Source: Acidobacteriota bacterium
Lineage (GTDB): Bacteria; Acidobacteriota; Blastocatellia; Pyrinomonadales; Pyrinomonadaceae
DNA length: 54,718 bases
Direction of reading: 5' to 3'
NCBI GenBank assembly: GCA_003223025.1
Contig: QHXR01000005.1
Location: forward strand, 65,439-120,156
The position numbers and the translations under genes were made by a program. Each line of letters begins with the position of its first letter. Within the stretch, counting starts at the first letter, position 1. This document shows, in pieces, positions 44,344 to 53,213 of the stretch. The notes under the pieces were generated by a model. That model saw only the letters and a program-made list of their open reading frames with translations. It did no database searches and had not been told where the DNA came from.

Positions 44344-46104
44344 ATGCCGGAACAAATCAAACGAACATTCAGTCTCGTCCTCATCAAACCGTCGCATTAC
44401 GATGACGACGGTTATGTCATTCAATGGTACCGATCGGCGATCCCATCGAACTCGCTCGCGTGTCTCTACGGACTTGCTCTCGAATGCAAACAGCAAAAAA
44501 TCCTGGGCGAAAATGTCGAGCTCGAGATCCACGCGTTCGATGAAACGAATTCCGTCATCCGTCCCGATAAAATAGCGAAGCTTATTCACCAGGCCGACGA
44601 CGGCATCGTAATGCTCGTCGGCGTGCAATCGAATCAGTTTCCCAGAGCTCTCGACATCGCTCGTCCTCTTCGCGCAAAGAATATAAAAGTAGCGATCGGC
44701 GGATTCCATGTCTCGGGGACGATGTCGATGTTGAAAGATCGCGATCCCGATGTTCAGAAGGCGCTAGACATAGGCGTGACCGTTTTCGCCGGTGAAGCCG
44801 AAGGACGGCTCGGGCAGGTTTTGAAAGACGCGGTCAATGGAAAATTGGAGCCGATATACAACTTCATGGACGATCTGCCGAACATCGAAGGAGTCGCGAC
44901 TCCGCTACTGCCCGCCGAGCGTGTCCATCTAACGGCGGGTGCGACGACGAGTTTTGACGCCGGTCGCGGATGCCCGTTCGCGTGCTCGTTCTGCACGATA
45001 ATAAATGTGCAGGGACGAAAGTCGAGACGACGGTCGCCGGAAGACATCGAGCGGATCGTTCGTGCGAATGTTGCTCAAGGCCTGCACTCGTTCTTCATAA
45101 CCGACGACAATTTCGCCCGAAACAAAGATTGGGAACCGATCCTCGATAAACTGATCGATCTCCGCGAGGTCGACAGGCTGAAGATCAGTTTCATCATTCA
45201 GGTCGACACGCTGTGTCACAAACTTCCGGGCTTCATCGAAAAGTGCAGACGCGCGGGCGTGAAACGGGTCTTCATCGGACTCGAGAACATCAATCCGGAA
45301 AGTCTTCTCGGTGCAAAGAAGCGGCAGAACAAGATCACCGATTATCGTCAGATGCTGCTCGCGTGGAAACACGCCGGCATCGTCACTTACTGCGGATACA
45401 TTTTGGGATTTCCCGGCGACACGCGCGAGTCCGTGGTTCATGACATCGAGGTCATCAAACGCGAGCTACCTATCGATCTGCTCGAATTTTTTTACTTGAC
45501 GCCGCTGCCCGGTTCCGAAGATCACAAAAAACTTCACGAGTCCGGAATCGCGATGGACGCCGATCTCAATAAGTACGATCTCAATCACGATGTCACCGGT
45601 CACGCGATCATGTCGCGCGACGAATGGCGATCGACGTATCGAACGGCGTGGGAAACTTATTACACCGACGAGCACGTCGAAACTGTTCTGCGTCGCGCGA
45701 TCGCGACGGGGACGAGTCCCGGAAAAACGATGTTCTTTATTGTCTGGTTCAAAGGCTGCATCGACATCGAAGGAATCCATCCGCTCGAAGGCGGATTCTT
45801 TCGACGCAAGGTAAGGCTCAATCGTCGTCCGGGATTTGCGATCGAAAGTCCTCTGGTTTTCTATCCGAAGTTGTTGCTCGAGACCGCGACGAAGCAGTCG
45901 CGTTGGATCTCGCTCTACGCACGCATGCGGCTTATCTATCGACGAGTGAAACATGATCCTAAACGGCTTGACTATATAGATCTGGCGCTCGAACCGGTGA
46001 CCGATCACGAGGAAGAGCGAGAGATGTTTCAGAGCGATGCGGCGAAGAGTTATCTCGATATCGTTCATCGCAACGAGAAGATCACGGCGGGAGAGGGAGT
46101 CTAG
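44344..46104 (+). CDS. B12-binding radical SAM protein
   Basis: The 586-aa protein starts with a cobalamin-binding-like Rossmann region (MLVGVQSNQFPRALDIARPL, VAIGGFHVSGTMSML) and carries the radical SAM cluster motif RGCPFACSFCTIIN (about 207-220, CxxxCxxC), followed by a GxIxGxPxE-like stretch YCGYILGFPGDTRESVVHDI. It should generate a 5'-deoxyadenosyl radical or transfer a methyl group to an unreactive carbon; the substrate is unknown. ATG 44344 is used, since the frame from 44149 only reads through the MITE. Confidence 0.85.
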   Translation: MPEQIKRTFSLVLIKPSHYDDDGYVIQWYRSAIPSNSLACLYGLALECKQQKILGENVELEIHAFDETNSVIRPDKIAKLIHQADDGIVMLVGVQSNQFPRALDIARPLRAKNIKVAIGGFHVSGTMSMLKDRDPDVQKALDIGVTVFAGEAEGRLGQVLKDAVNGKLEPIYNFMDDLPNIEGVATPLLPAERVHLTAGATTSFDAGRGCPFACSFCTIINVQGRKSRRRSPEDIERIVRANVAQGLHSFFITDDNFARNKDWEPILDKLIDLREVDRLKISFIIQVDTLCHKLPGFIEKCRRAGVKRVFIGLENINPESLLGAKKRQNKITDYRQMLLAWKHAGIVTYCGYILGFPGDTRESVVHDIEVIKRELPIDLLEFFYLTPLPGSEDHKKLHESGIAMDADLNKYDLNHDVTGHAIMSRDEWRSTYRTAWETYYTDEHVETVLRRAIATGTSPGKTMFFIVWFKGCIDIEGIHPLEGGFFRRKVRLNRRPGFAIESPLVFYPKLLLETATKQSRWISLYARMRLIYRRVKHDPKRLDYIDLALEPVTDHEEEREMFQSDAAKSYLDIVHRNEKITAGEGV

Positions 46105-46405
46105 CGAGTCTGTCGAGTCTGTCCTGTCTATCGAGTCTTTCGAGTCTGTCGAGTCTATCGAGTCTATCGAGTATGTAGATTCTTAGCTCGCGTATGCGGG
46201 CGGCAGCATGTAGCCCCCAGCCTTAGCTGGGGGTTAGATCACGACAACAAATAAGCTCGCGTATGCGAGCGGCGGATCGCAATGACACGTCTGTCGCTCG
46301 CATACGCGAGCTCGATCTATGTCGCCTATACCCCCCAGCTAGGGCTGGGGGCTACATGCTGCCGCCCGCATACGCGAGCTAAGAATCGATAGACTCGCTA
46401 GACTC
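46105..46405. repeat. Composite repeat: TCGAGTCTRT tandem units and 56-bp nested inverted repeat
   Basis: About seven units of TCGAGTCTGT/TCGAGTCTAT (46105-46175) precede a 56-bp inverted repeat (46178-46233 and 46332-46387, one mismatch). A second pair, AGCTCGCGTATGCGAGCG (46254-46271) and its complement (46296-46313), is nested inside. CGATAGACTCGC then mirrors the tandem units. No gene is present between 46105 and 46412. Confidence 0.85.
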
Positions 46406-46412
46406 CACAGGT

Positions 46413-46751
46413 ATGCAACTAAAATACGTCATTAAATACGTCGCTGACATTGATCGGGCGGTTGCGTTCTACCGCGATACGCTGGGGTTTGAACTGCGAA
46501 TGCAATATCCGAGGTGGACTGAATTCTCCACCGGTCAAATGACTCTCGCGCTTCATCCGTCATCGGATGAACATCCTCCGGGATCGACGTCGATCGGATT
46601 TGGAGTCGACGATTTCGATGGGTTCTTTTCAAAAGCAAAGGAGGACGGCATAGAATTCACTGCAGAGCCGACGGACATGCACGGTCTCGAATCGCACGCC
46701 TCAAAGATTCGGAAGGCGCCGAATGCAGCATTGGAGGCAAGATCTAATTGA
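46413..46751 (+). pseudogene. VOC/glyoxalase-family protein with 3' frameshift
   Basis: The frame encodes a vicinal-oxygen-chelate domain: YVADIDRAVAFYRDTLGFEL, TLALHPSSDEHPPG, FGVDDFDGFFSKAKEDGIEF. After DMHG the frame ends in an atypical tail (LESHASKIRKAPNA). In another frame the same bases read SRIARLKDSEGAECSIGGKI and stop at 46747, which is the expected VOC ending. A single missing base near 46683 explains this. It may be a recent mutation or a sequencing error. Confidence 0.75.
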
Positions 46752-47376
46752 AGTACCGGTAGTGCCCGGTGATCTTCCAGTCAAATAATCTGTCTTCCGC
46801 GTGCACACCCGCGCCGATGTTGTGAATGACCAGGTAACGCTTCTCGTCCGCATTCCACAAGTTTGATACAACGCCGATGTGCGTCATCCCCTTCCCGTTG
46901 AGATCCCACGAAACAACATCGCCCGGACGATAGTCGCCACCGTTTGAAGTCACTGGAACTGACTTCCCTTGTCGATCAAAATACTTTTGAAGATTCGGAA
47001 CGCGGCGATGATCGATGTTGCTGTCGGTCTTGCCCAAGCCCCACTTCTGCGGATAGACGGAAAAGTTCGCGGCCATGTCCTCATGAACTTCTTTTTGCAG
47101 ATCGACTCCCGCCGCCCGAAACGCGCGCACGACGACATCGCTGCACGCTCCGGTTTCCGGAGGCACGTCACCGTTCGGATACGCGATACTGAAATAGTCC
47201 TGCGTGTAACCGGTAGTTGTCTTTGTCTGCTGTACTGCACTCTCGATCAAAGAGCGCACAGGACCCTGAGGAATTTCGGCAACGGGCGGTTTCGCAACCG
47301 CTCTCGACGGTGAGATTCGGTCGGATCCACATCCGATGAAAGTCAAGGCAATGGCGAGAAATAGGATCGTTCTCAT
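46744..47376 (-). CDS. DUF1287 lipoprotein
   Basis: The 210-aa protein has a lipobox signal (TILFLAIALTFIGC) and a domain with TTGYTQDYFSIAYPNGDVPP, GACSDVVVRAFRAAGVDLQK, GDYRPGDVVSWDLNGKGMTH and HIGVVSNLW, the DUF1287 pattern. The Cys in GACSD and the His in MTHIGVV lie where NlpC/P60-type peptidases have their catalytic pair, so a cell-wall amidase or peptidase activity is plausible. It converges on the VOC gene with a few overlapping bases. Confidence 0.82.
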   Translation of the reverse strand: MRTILFLAIALTFIGCGSDRISPSRAVAKPPVAEIPQGPVRSLIESAVQQTKTTTGYTQDYFSIAYPNGDVPPETGACSDVVVRAFRAAGVDLQKEVHEDMAANFSVYPQKWGLGKTDSNIDHRRVPNLQKYFDRQGKSVPVTSNGGDYRPGDVVSWDLNGKGMTHIGVVSNLWNADEKRYLVIHNIGAGVHAEDRLFDWKITGHYRYFN

Positions 47377-47415
47377 AAAATCTAGCTATTAGACGAAGTT
47401 CGAAACAAAAAGTTC

Positions 47416-47524
47416 CCACAGGTCAGAATCGGGAGCGGTAGGGCTTTGCGGCGAGCGCATCTTAGAACAACCTTGAATCCGGAGCTAAATCCCCGGTCGC
47501 TACCGCTCCCAGTTCTGACCTGTG
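47416..47524. mobile_element. 109-bp inverted-repeat element (MITE-like)
   Basis: CCACAGGTCAGAATCGGGAG (from 47416) and its partner (to 47524) form 26-bp terminal inverted repeats with two mismatches. No coding capacity. The ends are unlike the GACTGGACC family, so it is a second MITE type, seen once here. Confidence 0.7.
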
Positions 47525-47577
47525 GCATCGACACGTTTGACGAATCGCACCTTAACTGATTAGGTAATTACTAACGA

Positions 47578-48444
47578 ATGGCAGAAGAAAAAGCAGAAAA
47601 TTTTTTCGGACAGGATGCGGTTGTTACTCGAGGCTCGCTGACGCCGACCGAGGTAGTGTTGTGTCCGCTCTGCGATCAACCGCCCGTCGAATTCGCAGTC
47701 GACTACCAGGGATTTCATCTTTGCCAATGTTCAAACTGCGGACTGCAGTTTCAGAATCCGCGGCTCACTTTCGATGAGCTGGCGGATAAGATCTACACCG
47801 AAGATTATTGCCCCGGTCACGAAGAATCTTCGAGCACGACTGCGTTCTCGCGACAAATAAAAACCTTCGAAGAGCTGATAGGACGCAAAGGAAGCGTGCT
47901 CGATGTCGGATGCGGAAACGGATCGTTTCTTCAGTTCGCAAAGGAGCACGGTTGGGAGACATTCGGAGCGGATATTCGACTCTCACCCGAGACGTCGCGA
48001 CTGACTTGTCCGCTGTGGGAAGGCCGTCTGCCTGAGATCGATTTCGGCGGTGCGACATTCGACGTGATCCGATTCAATCACGTTCTCGAACATCTGCAGA
48101 ATCCGTTGATCGAGCTCGCGCGTTGCCGTGAGCTTTTGAATCAGGGCGGACTGGTTTTTGTCGGTGTTCCAAATCTCGCCGGCATCAGTCCGCGAATCAA
48201 GAATCTTCAAAGCAAGCTCGGATTAAAAAAGAAACAGTGGCGACATTATGCCGCGATGCATCATCTTTATTTCTTCACCCCGGAAACTCTTCGAGCGATG
48301 GTTGAGCGAGCAGGATTTGTACTGCGGTACTGGGAAACACCAGTCGATAAGGAATACAAAGAACCGGGCGGCGGGATCTATCGGCGCATGGTCGAACGTA
48401 CTCGTACCGGAAGCATTCTCGATTTTTATATCACGCCGCGTTAA
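47578..48444 (+). CDS. Class I SAM-dependent methyltransferase with zinc ribbon
   Basis: The 288-aa protein starts with a Cys4 ribbon (CPLCDQPPVEF, LCQCSNCGLQFQNPRL), followed by the AdoMet motif I SVLDVGCGNGSFLQFAKEHG (about 102-121) and a motif-IV-like HVLEHLQNPLIELARCRELL. This layout is common in methyltransferases acting on sugars, lipids or polyketides near the cell surface; the substrate cannot be told. The tail overlaps the convergent SpoIIM-like gene by 14 bp. Confidence 0.88.
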   Translation: MAEEKAENFFGQDAVVTRGSLTPTEVVLCPLCDQPPVEFAVDYQGFHLCQCSNCGLQFQNPRLTFDELADKIYTEDYCPGHEESSSTTAFSRQIKTFEELIGRKGSVLDVGCGNGSFLQFAKEHGWETFGADIRLSPETSRLTCPLWEGRLPEIDFGGATFDVIRFNHVLEHLQNPLIELARCRELLNQGGLVFVGVPNLAGISPRIKNLQSKLGLKKKQWRHYAAMHHLYFFTPETLRAMVERAGFVLRYWETPVDKEYKEPGGGIYRRMVERTRTGSILDFYITPR

Positions 48445-49408
48445 GCTCTTCGACCTCGTCGTCGTTCCTTCCGACAAGAAAAAGATACGAGTACATTACG
48501 ATCCCTGTGAGGACTCCCGTCGCGATCTTGAATCCGACAGGCAGCGTCGAGGGAGAGATAAATCCTTCGATGAGACCGGCGACGACGAGAAAGCACGCGC
48601 ATCCGATGACGATCTTTGCCGCTTCCATTCCCTTTTTCTTAAGTGCCTGAGCCCGCGTAAGATCGCCCGGATTTATGATCGCGTATCCGATCATCATTCC
48701 AGCCCCGCCGCAGAAACACACGACCGACAATTCGATCACTCCGTGGCCGATGACGAAGGATGCGAGATCATTCCCGAATGGCGGATTAAGTTTGTAGCAC
48801 GCGCCGAAAACGCTGCCGACGTGCGCTCCGAAAAAGGCGATGTCGTAGAACGCGCCGACGCCGAACAACGCACCCATAGCGAAAGCACGGATGCTGACGA
48901 TGATGTTGTTCGACATGATGAAGCTTGCACCGATCTGATTCGAATCGTTCAGCGACGTCCACCATCGTTCGCCCGATTGGATGTTGTCGACGACGCCCGA
49001 GAGATAAACGAAATGTGTGAAGTCGACGTCGATCCACGTCGCGATAAAACCGAGGATGGCAAAGACGACAAACGTCCCGCCTGCGACGGCCATGTATTTC
49101 CAGTTCGAGCGAAACGCATTCGGAAAATCGTGCGAGAAAAATTTCCAGATGATGCTCGCACCTTCACCCTCGGCGCGATAGATTTTGCCATGTGCGCGGA
49201 TGACGAGGCTGTTGAGATAATTGATAAGTTTTGGATCGCGGCTCTCGGCACGCGCGATCGCCAGATCCGTCGCCGCACGTCGATAGAGCGCGCCGAATTC
49301 GCGAACTTCAACTTTCGACAATCCTCGCAGCGATGTGCCTTGAAGAAGCCCCAGTAGATCCTCCAGTCGCTGCCAGTTGTCTTTTCGCTCGTCGATAAAA
49401 CGATTCAT
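48431..49408 (-). CDS. SpoIIM-like (stage II sporulation protein M family) membrane protein
   Basis: The 325-aa protein starts MNRFIDERKDNWQRLEDLLG, typical of the family, then a soluble helix rich in Arg/Asp, and at least five membrane segments (MAVAGGTFVVFAILGFIATW, SNNIIVSIRAFAMGALFGVG, FVIGHGVIELSVVCFCGGAG, KIVIGCACFLVVAGLIEGFI, IATGVLTGIVMYSYLFLVG). In non-sporulators such proteins often sit beside RDD and DUF58/MoxR genes with unknown roles in the envelope. The DUF58 gene lies 5 kb away here. Confidence 0.85.
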   Translation of the reverse strand: MNRFIDERKDNWQRLEDLLGLLQGTSLRGLSKVEVREFGALYRRAATDLAIARAESRDPKLINYLNSLVIRAHGKIYRAEGEGASIIWKFFSHDFPNAFRSNWKYMAVAGGTFVVFAILGFIATWIDVDFTHFVYLSGVVDNIQSGERWWTSLNDSNQIGASFIMSNNIIVSIRAFAMGALFGVGAFYDIAFFGAHVGSVFGACYKLNPPFGNDLASFVIGHGVIELSVVCFCGGAGMMIGYAIINPGDLTRAQALKKKGMEAAKIVIGCACFLVVAGLIEGFISPSTLPVGFKIATGVLTGIVMYSYLFLVGRNDDEVEELNAA

Positions 49409-49416
49409 GGCATTTG

Positions 49417-49685
49417 GATTTTAGATTTTGGGTTTTGGATTAGCAAACAGACTGGACCGCAGGCATCCTTGCCTGCAACGCCGCGGCTTCCGCGGCGTCA
49501 AACGATTATGATTCGACGACACGAAAGGATCGCGAGGCTCTCGACAACCGCGCACCTGACATCGCCGAAGCGGCAATGTTGCAGGCGGGGACGCCTGCGT
49601 TCCAGTCGCATCCGCTGTCCGCTGAACGACTCAATCGAATCCTGAACGTGCAAATCTAAAATCTAAAACCTAAAATCTAAATTCA
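49417..49685. mobile_element. MITE-like element copy 4 nested between heptamer tracts
   Basis: GACTGGACCGCAGGC starts at 49450 and GCCTGCGTTCCAGTC ends at 49607, with an interior CCGCGGCTTCCGCGG hairpin. Outside it stand ATTTTGGGTTTTGG (about 49420-49440) and facing AATCTAAAACCTAAAATC (about 49650-49680). The element may have inserted into, or been captured by, the heptamer repeat. Confidence 0.7.
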
Positions 49686-49687
49686 TA

Positions 49688-51547
49688 ATGTCAGACGAAG
49701 CGAAGAAATATCACGAAGAGGAAGCGATCGGAAACGCATACGATCTTCGTGTTGCTCGCCGTCTCGCGCGATATCTTAAGCCGTACTGGAAAACCGTTGC
49801 GGTCGGGCTTCTGCTGACTCTTTTGACGAATATCCTCGTCAGCACGCAACCGTATTTCACAAAGGTCGCGGTCGACGACTTCATTACTCCGAAGCGGACT
49901 GACGGTGTCTGGATCTTTGCCGCTGCGTTCTTTGGAGTGTTTCTCTTCCGCTTCATTTTTTCGTACGCACAGGAAATTCTTCTGAACCACGTCGGACAGC
50001 ATGTGATGTTCGATCTCCGCACCGAGATCTTCACGAAGCTTCAACGACAGGAAGTCGCTTATTACGATCGCTATCCGGTCGGAAGAATTATCACGCGACT
50101 GACGTCGGACGTAGACGCATTGAACGAGCTCTTTACATCGGGCGTCATCGACGTGCTTGGTGATCTCGTGATCATCTTCGCGATCATCGGGATGATGTTC
50201 TGGCTCGACTGGAAGCTCGCTCTCGTTTCGCTCATCACAGTTCCGCTTTTGTTCGCATGCACGAACTGGTTTCGAAAACACGCCCGGAACGGTTTCGATC
50301 GGGTCCGCACGCGCAATGCCCGGCTCAACGCGTTTCTCCAGGAATACATTTCCGGTGCACAGACCGTGCAGCTGATGAACGCGGAAGCAAAAGCCCAGCG
50401 GCGTTTCCGCGAGATCAACGACGACTACCGCAACGCGAATATCGAAACGATCTATTACTACTCGGTCTTTTATCCGCTGGTCGACTTCATCGGAACGGTC
50501 GGCATCGCGCTCGTGATCGCGGCGTTCGGGTACGAATATCTGACGAGCGTTTCTGCTGCCGGTGACGCGCTGAAGATCGGATTGCTCGCGTCATTCATCC
50601 AATACTCGCTTCAACTCTTTCAGCCGATCCGCGACCTGTCGGACAAATTCAATGTCCTGCAGGCGGCGATAGTCGCGTCGCACCGGATCTTTATACTTCT
50701 CGATCTCGATATCGACATCAAGAGTCCCGAGCTTCCGAAAAAAACAGGAAAGGCAAAGGGTGAGATCGAATTCCAAAACGTCTGGTTCGCTTACAAAGAG
50801 AACGACTGGGTCCTGAAAGACGTGTCATTCAAAATGAACATCGGTGAAAGCGTCGCTCTGGTCGGCGCGACCGGATCCGGTAAGACGACCGTCACGAATC
50901 TGCTGATGCGTTTTTATGATGTTCAGCAGGGGAAGATCCTCCTTGACGGAGTAGATGTTCGGGATTGGGATCTTCATGACCTTCGATCAAACTTCGCGGT
51001 CGTGCTCCAGGACGTGTTCCTTTTCAGCGGCTCGGTAGAGAACAACATTCGGCTTGGACGAAAGGACATCGACGCGGGCAGGATCCGCTGGGCGGCGAAA
51101 GAAGTTCGTGCCGACGAGTTCATTCAGGAGCTGAACGGCAAGTACGAATTTGAAGTCCGCGAGCGTGGAGCCGGTCTCTCGGTCGGTCAGAAACAATTGA
51201 TCTCATTTGCCCGCGCTCTTGCCTTCGATCCCACGATTTTGATCCTCGACGAGGCGACAAGCTCGATCGATACGGAGACAGAACAGTTGATCCAGCAGGC
51301 CGTGAATCGAGTCATGGACGACCGGACGTCGCTCGTTGTTGCACATCGCCTATCGACAATTCAAAAGTGCGACAGGATAATGGTATTTCACCATGGTGAG
51401 CTCCGTGAGGCTGGAACCCACAACGAGCTTCTCAATGAACGGGGACTTTACTGGCGGCTTTATCAGCTCCAGTACTCCGATGAAAAGATCCACGTCTCCG
51501 ACGCCGGCGTGGTTGCATCCGACTCGGCTCTCGAGTCTCCGGCGTAG
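49688..51547 (+). CDS. ABC exporter, fused permease and ATPase
   Basis: The 619-aa half-transporter has an N-terminal six-helix region ([60 protein letters not shown]) with the loop [20 protein letters not shown], and a C-terminal ATPase: Walker [10 protein letters not shown] (about 392), Q-loop [12 protein letters not shown], signature [15 protein letters not shown] (about 497), Walker [17 protein letters not shown] and H-loop [11 protein letters not shown]. It belongs to the MsbA-like exporters and should dimerise to export a hydrophobic substrate. No neighbour shows the substrate. Confidence 0.92.
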   Translation: MSDEAKKYHEEEAIGNAYDLRVARRLARYLKPYWKTVAVGLLLTLLTNILVSTQPYFTKVAVDDFITPKRTDGVWIFAAAFFGVFLFRFIFSYAQEILLNHVGQHVMFDLRTEIFTKLQRQEVAYYDRYPVGRIITRLTSDVDALNELFTSGVIDVLGDLVIIFAIIGMMFWLDWKLALVSLITVPLLFACTNWFRKHARNGFDRVRTRNARLNAFLQEYISGAQTVQLMNAEAKAQRRFREINDDYRNANIETIYYYSVFYPLVDFIGTVGIALVIAAFGYEYLTSVSAAGDALKIGLLASFIQYSLQLFQPIRDLSDKFNVLQAAIVASHRIFILLDLDIDIKSPELPKKTGKAKGEIEFQNVWFAYKENDWVLKDVSFKMNIGESVALVGATGSGKTTVTNLLMRFYDVQQGKILLDGVDVRDWDLHDLRSNFAVVLQDVFLFSGSVENNIRLGRKDIDAGRIRWAAKEVRADEFIQELNGKYEFEVRERGAGLSVGQKQLISFARALAFDPTILILDEATSSIDTETEQLIQQAVNRVMDDRTSLVVAHRLSTIQKCDRIMVFHHGELREAGTHNELLNERGLYWRLYQLQYSDEKIHVSDAGVVASDSALESPA

Positions 51548-51604
51548 AATTAGAAAAACTTAGATCCGCCGACGGCGATTTATCTATAATAGGCTTCTAA
51601 CGTT

Positions 51605-52603
51605 ATGCATCCCCCGATGGTCAACGAAGAATTCCTTTCACAATTCAGACCGCGCATTGACGCGCTCTTCAATCGTTGTGTCGAAAACGCACCGAACTAT
51701 TCCGTAACTTCGGAGCGGTTCAGCGCATCGTTAAACCGGTCCCTCGCGAAATTTGCGGCCGCAACTCCGCAGCCGCCGACCGAGAGCGAGACGAACGAGT
51801 TCTTAGACTTACTGCAGGTCGACGATCTGTTTATCGCACTCGCATGTGCTGACGGGAACGAACGCGCGTGGTGGGAATTCGATCAGCAATATCGCGGCTA
51901 TCTTGAACGCCTCGCTCGACATCTGGCGAAGAGCGATGTCGACGCGCAGGAAGTCGTCGACTCGGTTTACGTCGAGCTTTACGGCACAAGGTTCGTGGAC
52001 GGCGAGCGGGTCTCAAAGTTTGCGACGTACAGTGGTCGCGGCAGTCTCCGCGGATGGTTGCGAACGGTCATCTGGCACACGCTGGTTGACCTGCACCGCG
52101 CGAGCCACGACGAGGTTTCGCTCGATGAGATGACCGAGAACGTCGGCGAAGGTGCGGTGCACGCGAGCCTTGCTGAGCCTATTCCGGGCGGCGAGGGCGA
52201 GCTGGTCGATCAGATCGCGCGGAGCCGTTATCGAACCGCGACTTTCAAATCGCTTGAAACTGCATTTTCGCAGCTGGACGGACACGAAAAACTTTTGCTG
52301 CTCTACTATCATGTCGAGCAACTCAAACTCCGGGAGATCGCGCGTCTGGCTGAAAGTGAAGGTTCGCCTCTTCGCCGCTGGTTCCAGCGAAAGATGCAGA
52401 GCCGGTCAGAGAATCCGGGAAGTCGGATCCACGAATCGACGGTCATGAGATGGCTCGACAAATGTTATTCGAAGATCCTGCAGTTGTTTAGAACCGAGCT
52501 TTCGTCGACACACGAGTTGGGAGAAGCTGAGATCGAGATATGCCTCGATCTTGTTAGCCAGGATCTGACGGACGACAACATTTTCAGGCACTTAGCCGTA
52601 TAA
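51605..52603 (+). CDS. RNA polymerase sigma factor, ECF-like
   Basis: The 332-aa protein has region 2 in WWEFDQQYRGYLERLARHLA, SDVDAQEVVDSVYVELYG and the -10-melting segment FATYSGRGSLRGWLRTVIWH, then a region-4-like helix-turn-helix FSQLDGHEKLLLLYYHVEQL followed by KLREIARLAESEGSPLRRW. The N-terminal 90 residues are extra compared with ordinary ECF factors. It should direct RNA polymerase to a specialised promoter set. The next gene, 89 bp downstream, encodes a small zinc-finger protein and is the likely anti-sigma factor. Confidence 0.85.
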   Translation: MHPPMVNEEFLSQFRPRIDALFNRCVENAPNYSVTSERFSASLNRSLAKFAAATPQPPTESETNEFLDLLQVDDLFIALACADGNERAWWEFDQQYRGYLERLARHLAKSDVDAQEVVDSVYVELYGTRFVDGERVSKFATYSGRGSLRGWLRTVIWHTLVDLHRASHDEVSLDEMTENVGEGAVHASLAEPIPGGEGELVDQIARSRYRTATFKSLETAFSQLDGHEKLLLLYYHVEQLKLREIARLAESEGSPLRRWFQRKMQSRSENPGSRIHESTVMRWLDKCYSKILQLFRTELSSTHELGEAEIEICLDLVSQDLTDDNIFRHLAV

Positions 52604-52691
52604 GGTCGCGAAAAGTTGGCGCGAAATCATAGAAAAGTCAGCAAATATTTAGATTACTCGCGTCCCCTTTCTGGAGGCGGGTGACAAAGAG

Positions 52692-53129
52692 ATGGAAGAA
52701 ACGAACAACATGGGCAGCGAAGAGGTGAAGATCCAGAGCCTGCTAGACGCATTTTTAGGATCGCGCGGGCCGCTCAAGAGCTCCGCCGCAGAGACCAGCT
52801 TTCACCTTGACGAAGACTCGCTCACCGCCTTTGCGGAAGGAAATCTAGCCGAACGCGAATCGGTGCAGGTGGTCGATCATCTCGTCCAATGCGGATTTTG
52901 CCGGCATAAGACGGTAGAGCTTGTAAGGCTCTCGATGGAGTTCGAAGGCGTCGATCGCGAAACAAACCCACTCGCCGCGTCAGAGCCCAGGAAGATATCA
53001 GAAGTGCTCAGCGGATTGCTGGCAAAGATCTTCGGCCCGACATCCTCGGATCAGGTCGTATTTGCTCACGAGGAAAAGAAAATCGAAGAAGACGCTGCGA
53101 CCGACGAAAAAAAGGAAAACGATCAGTAA
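52692..53129 (+). CDS. Zinc-finger anti-sigma-like protein
   Basis: The 145-aa protein has the HxxxCxxC zinc motif of anti-sigma ZAS domains in VDHLVQCGFCRHKTVELVRL (about 56-75), preceded by SLTAFAEGNLAERESVQV, and a helical acidic tail rich in Glu/Lys (EEKKIEEDAATDEKKE). No transmembrane helix follows, so it is a soluble regulator. Position directly after the sigma factor supports a sigma/anti-sigma pair. A strong terminator closes the unit. Confidence 0.75.
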   Translation: MEETNNMGSEEVKIQSLLDAFLGSRGPLKSSAAETSFHLDEDSLTAFAEGNLAERESVQVVDHLVQCGFCRHKTVELVRLSMEFEGVDRETNPLAASEPRKISEVLSGLLAKIFGPTSSDQVVFAHEEKKIEEDAATDEKKENDQ

Positions 53130-53162
53130 CTGATCAGAATTGCCCACAATGTTCCCCTTTCG

Positions 53163-53190
53163 CCCGCATGAAAATGCGGGCTTTTTTATT
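53163..53190 (+). terminator. Rho-independent terminator after anti-sigma gene
   Basis: CCCGCAT (53163-53169) pairs with ATGCGGG (53174-53180) across GAAA, followed by CTTTTTTATT. It separates the sigma/anti-sigma unit from ribA. Confidence 0.88.
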
Positions 53191-53213
53191 TCGGGTCTAT
53201 CGTTAAGCGGAGG

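Noticed and set aside
48248-49357. Plus-strand frame of 369 aa opposite the SpoIIM-like gene
   Set aside because: Highly charged composition (Asp/Arg-rich) typical of an antisense shadow; the minus-strand frame has clear membrane helices and a family match.
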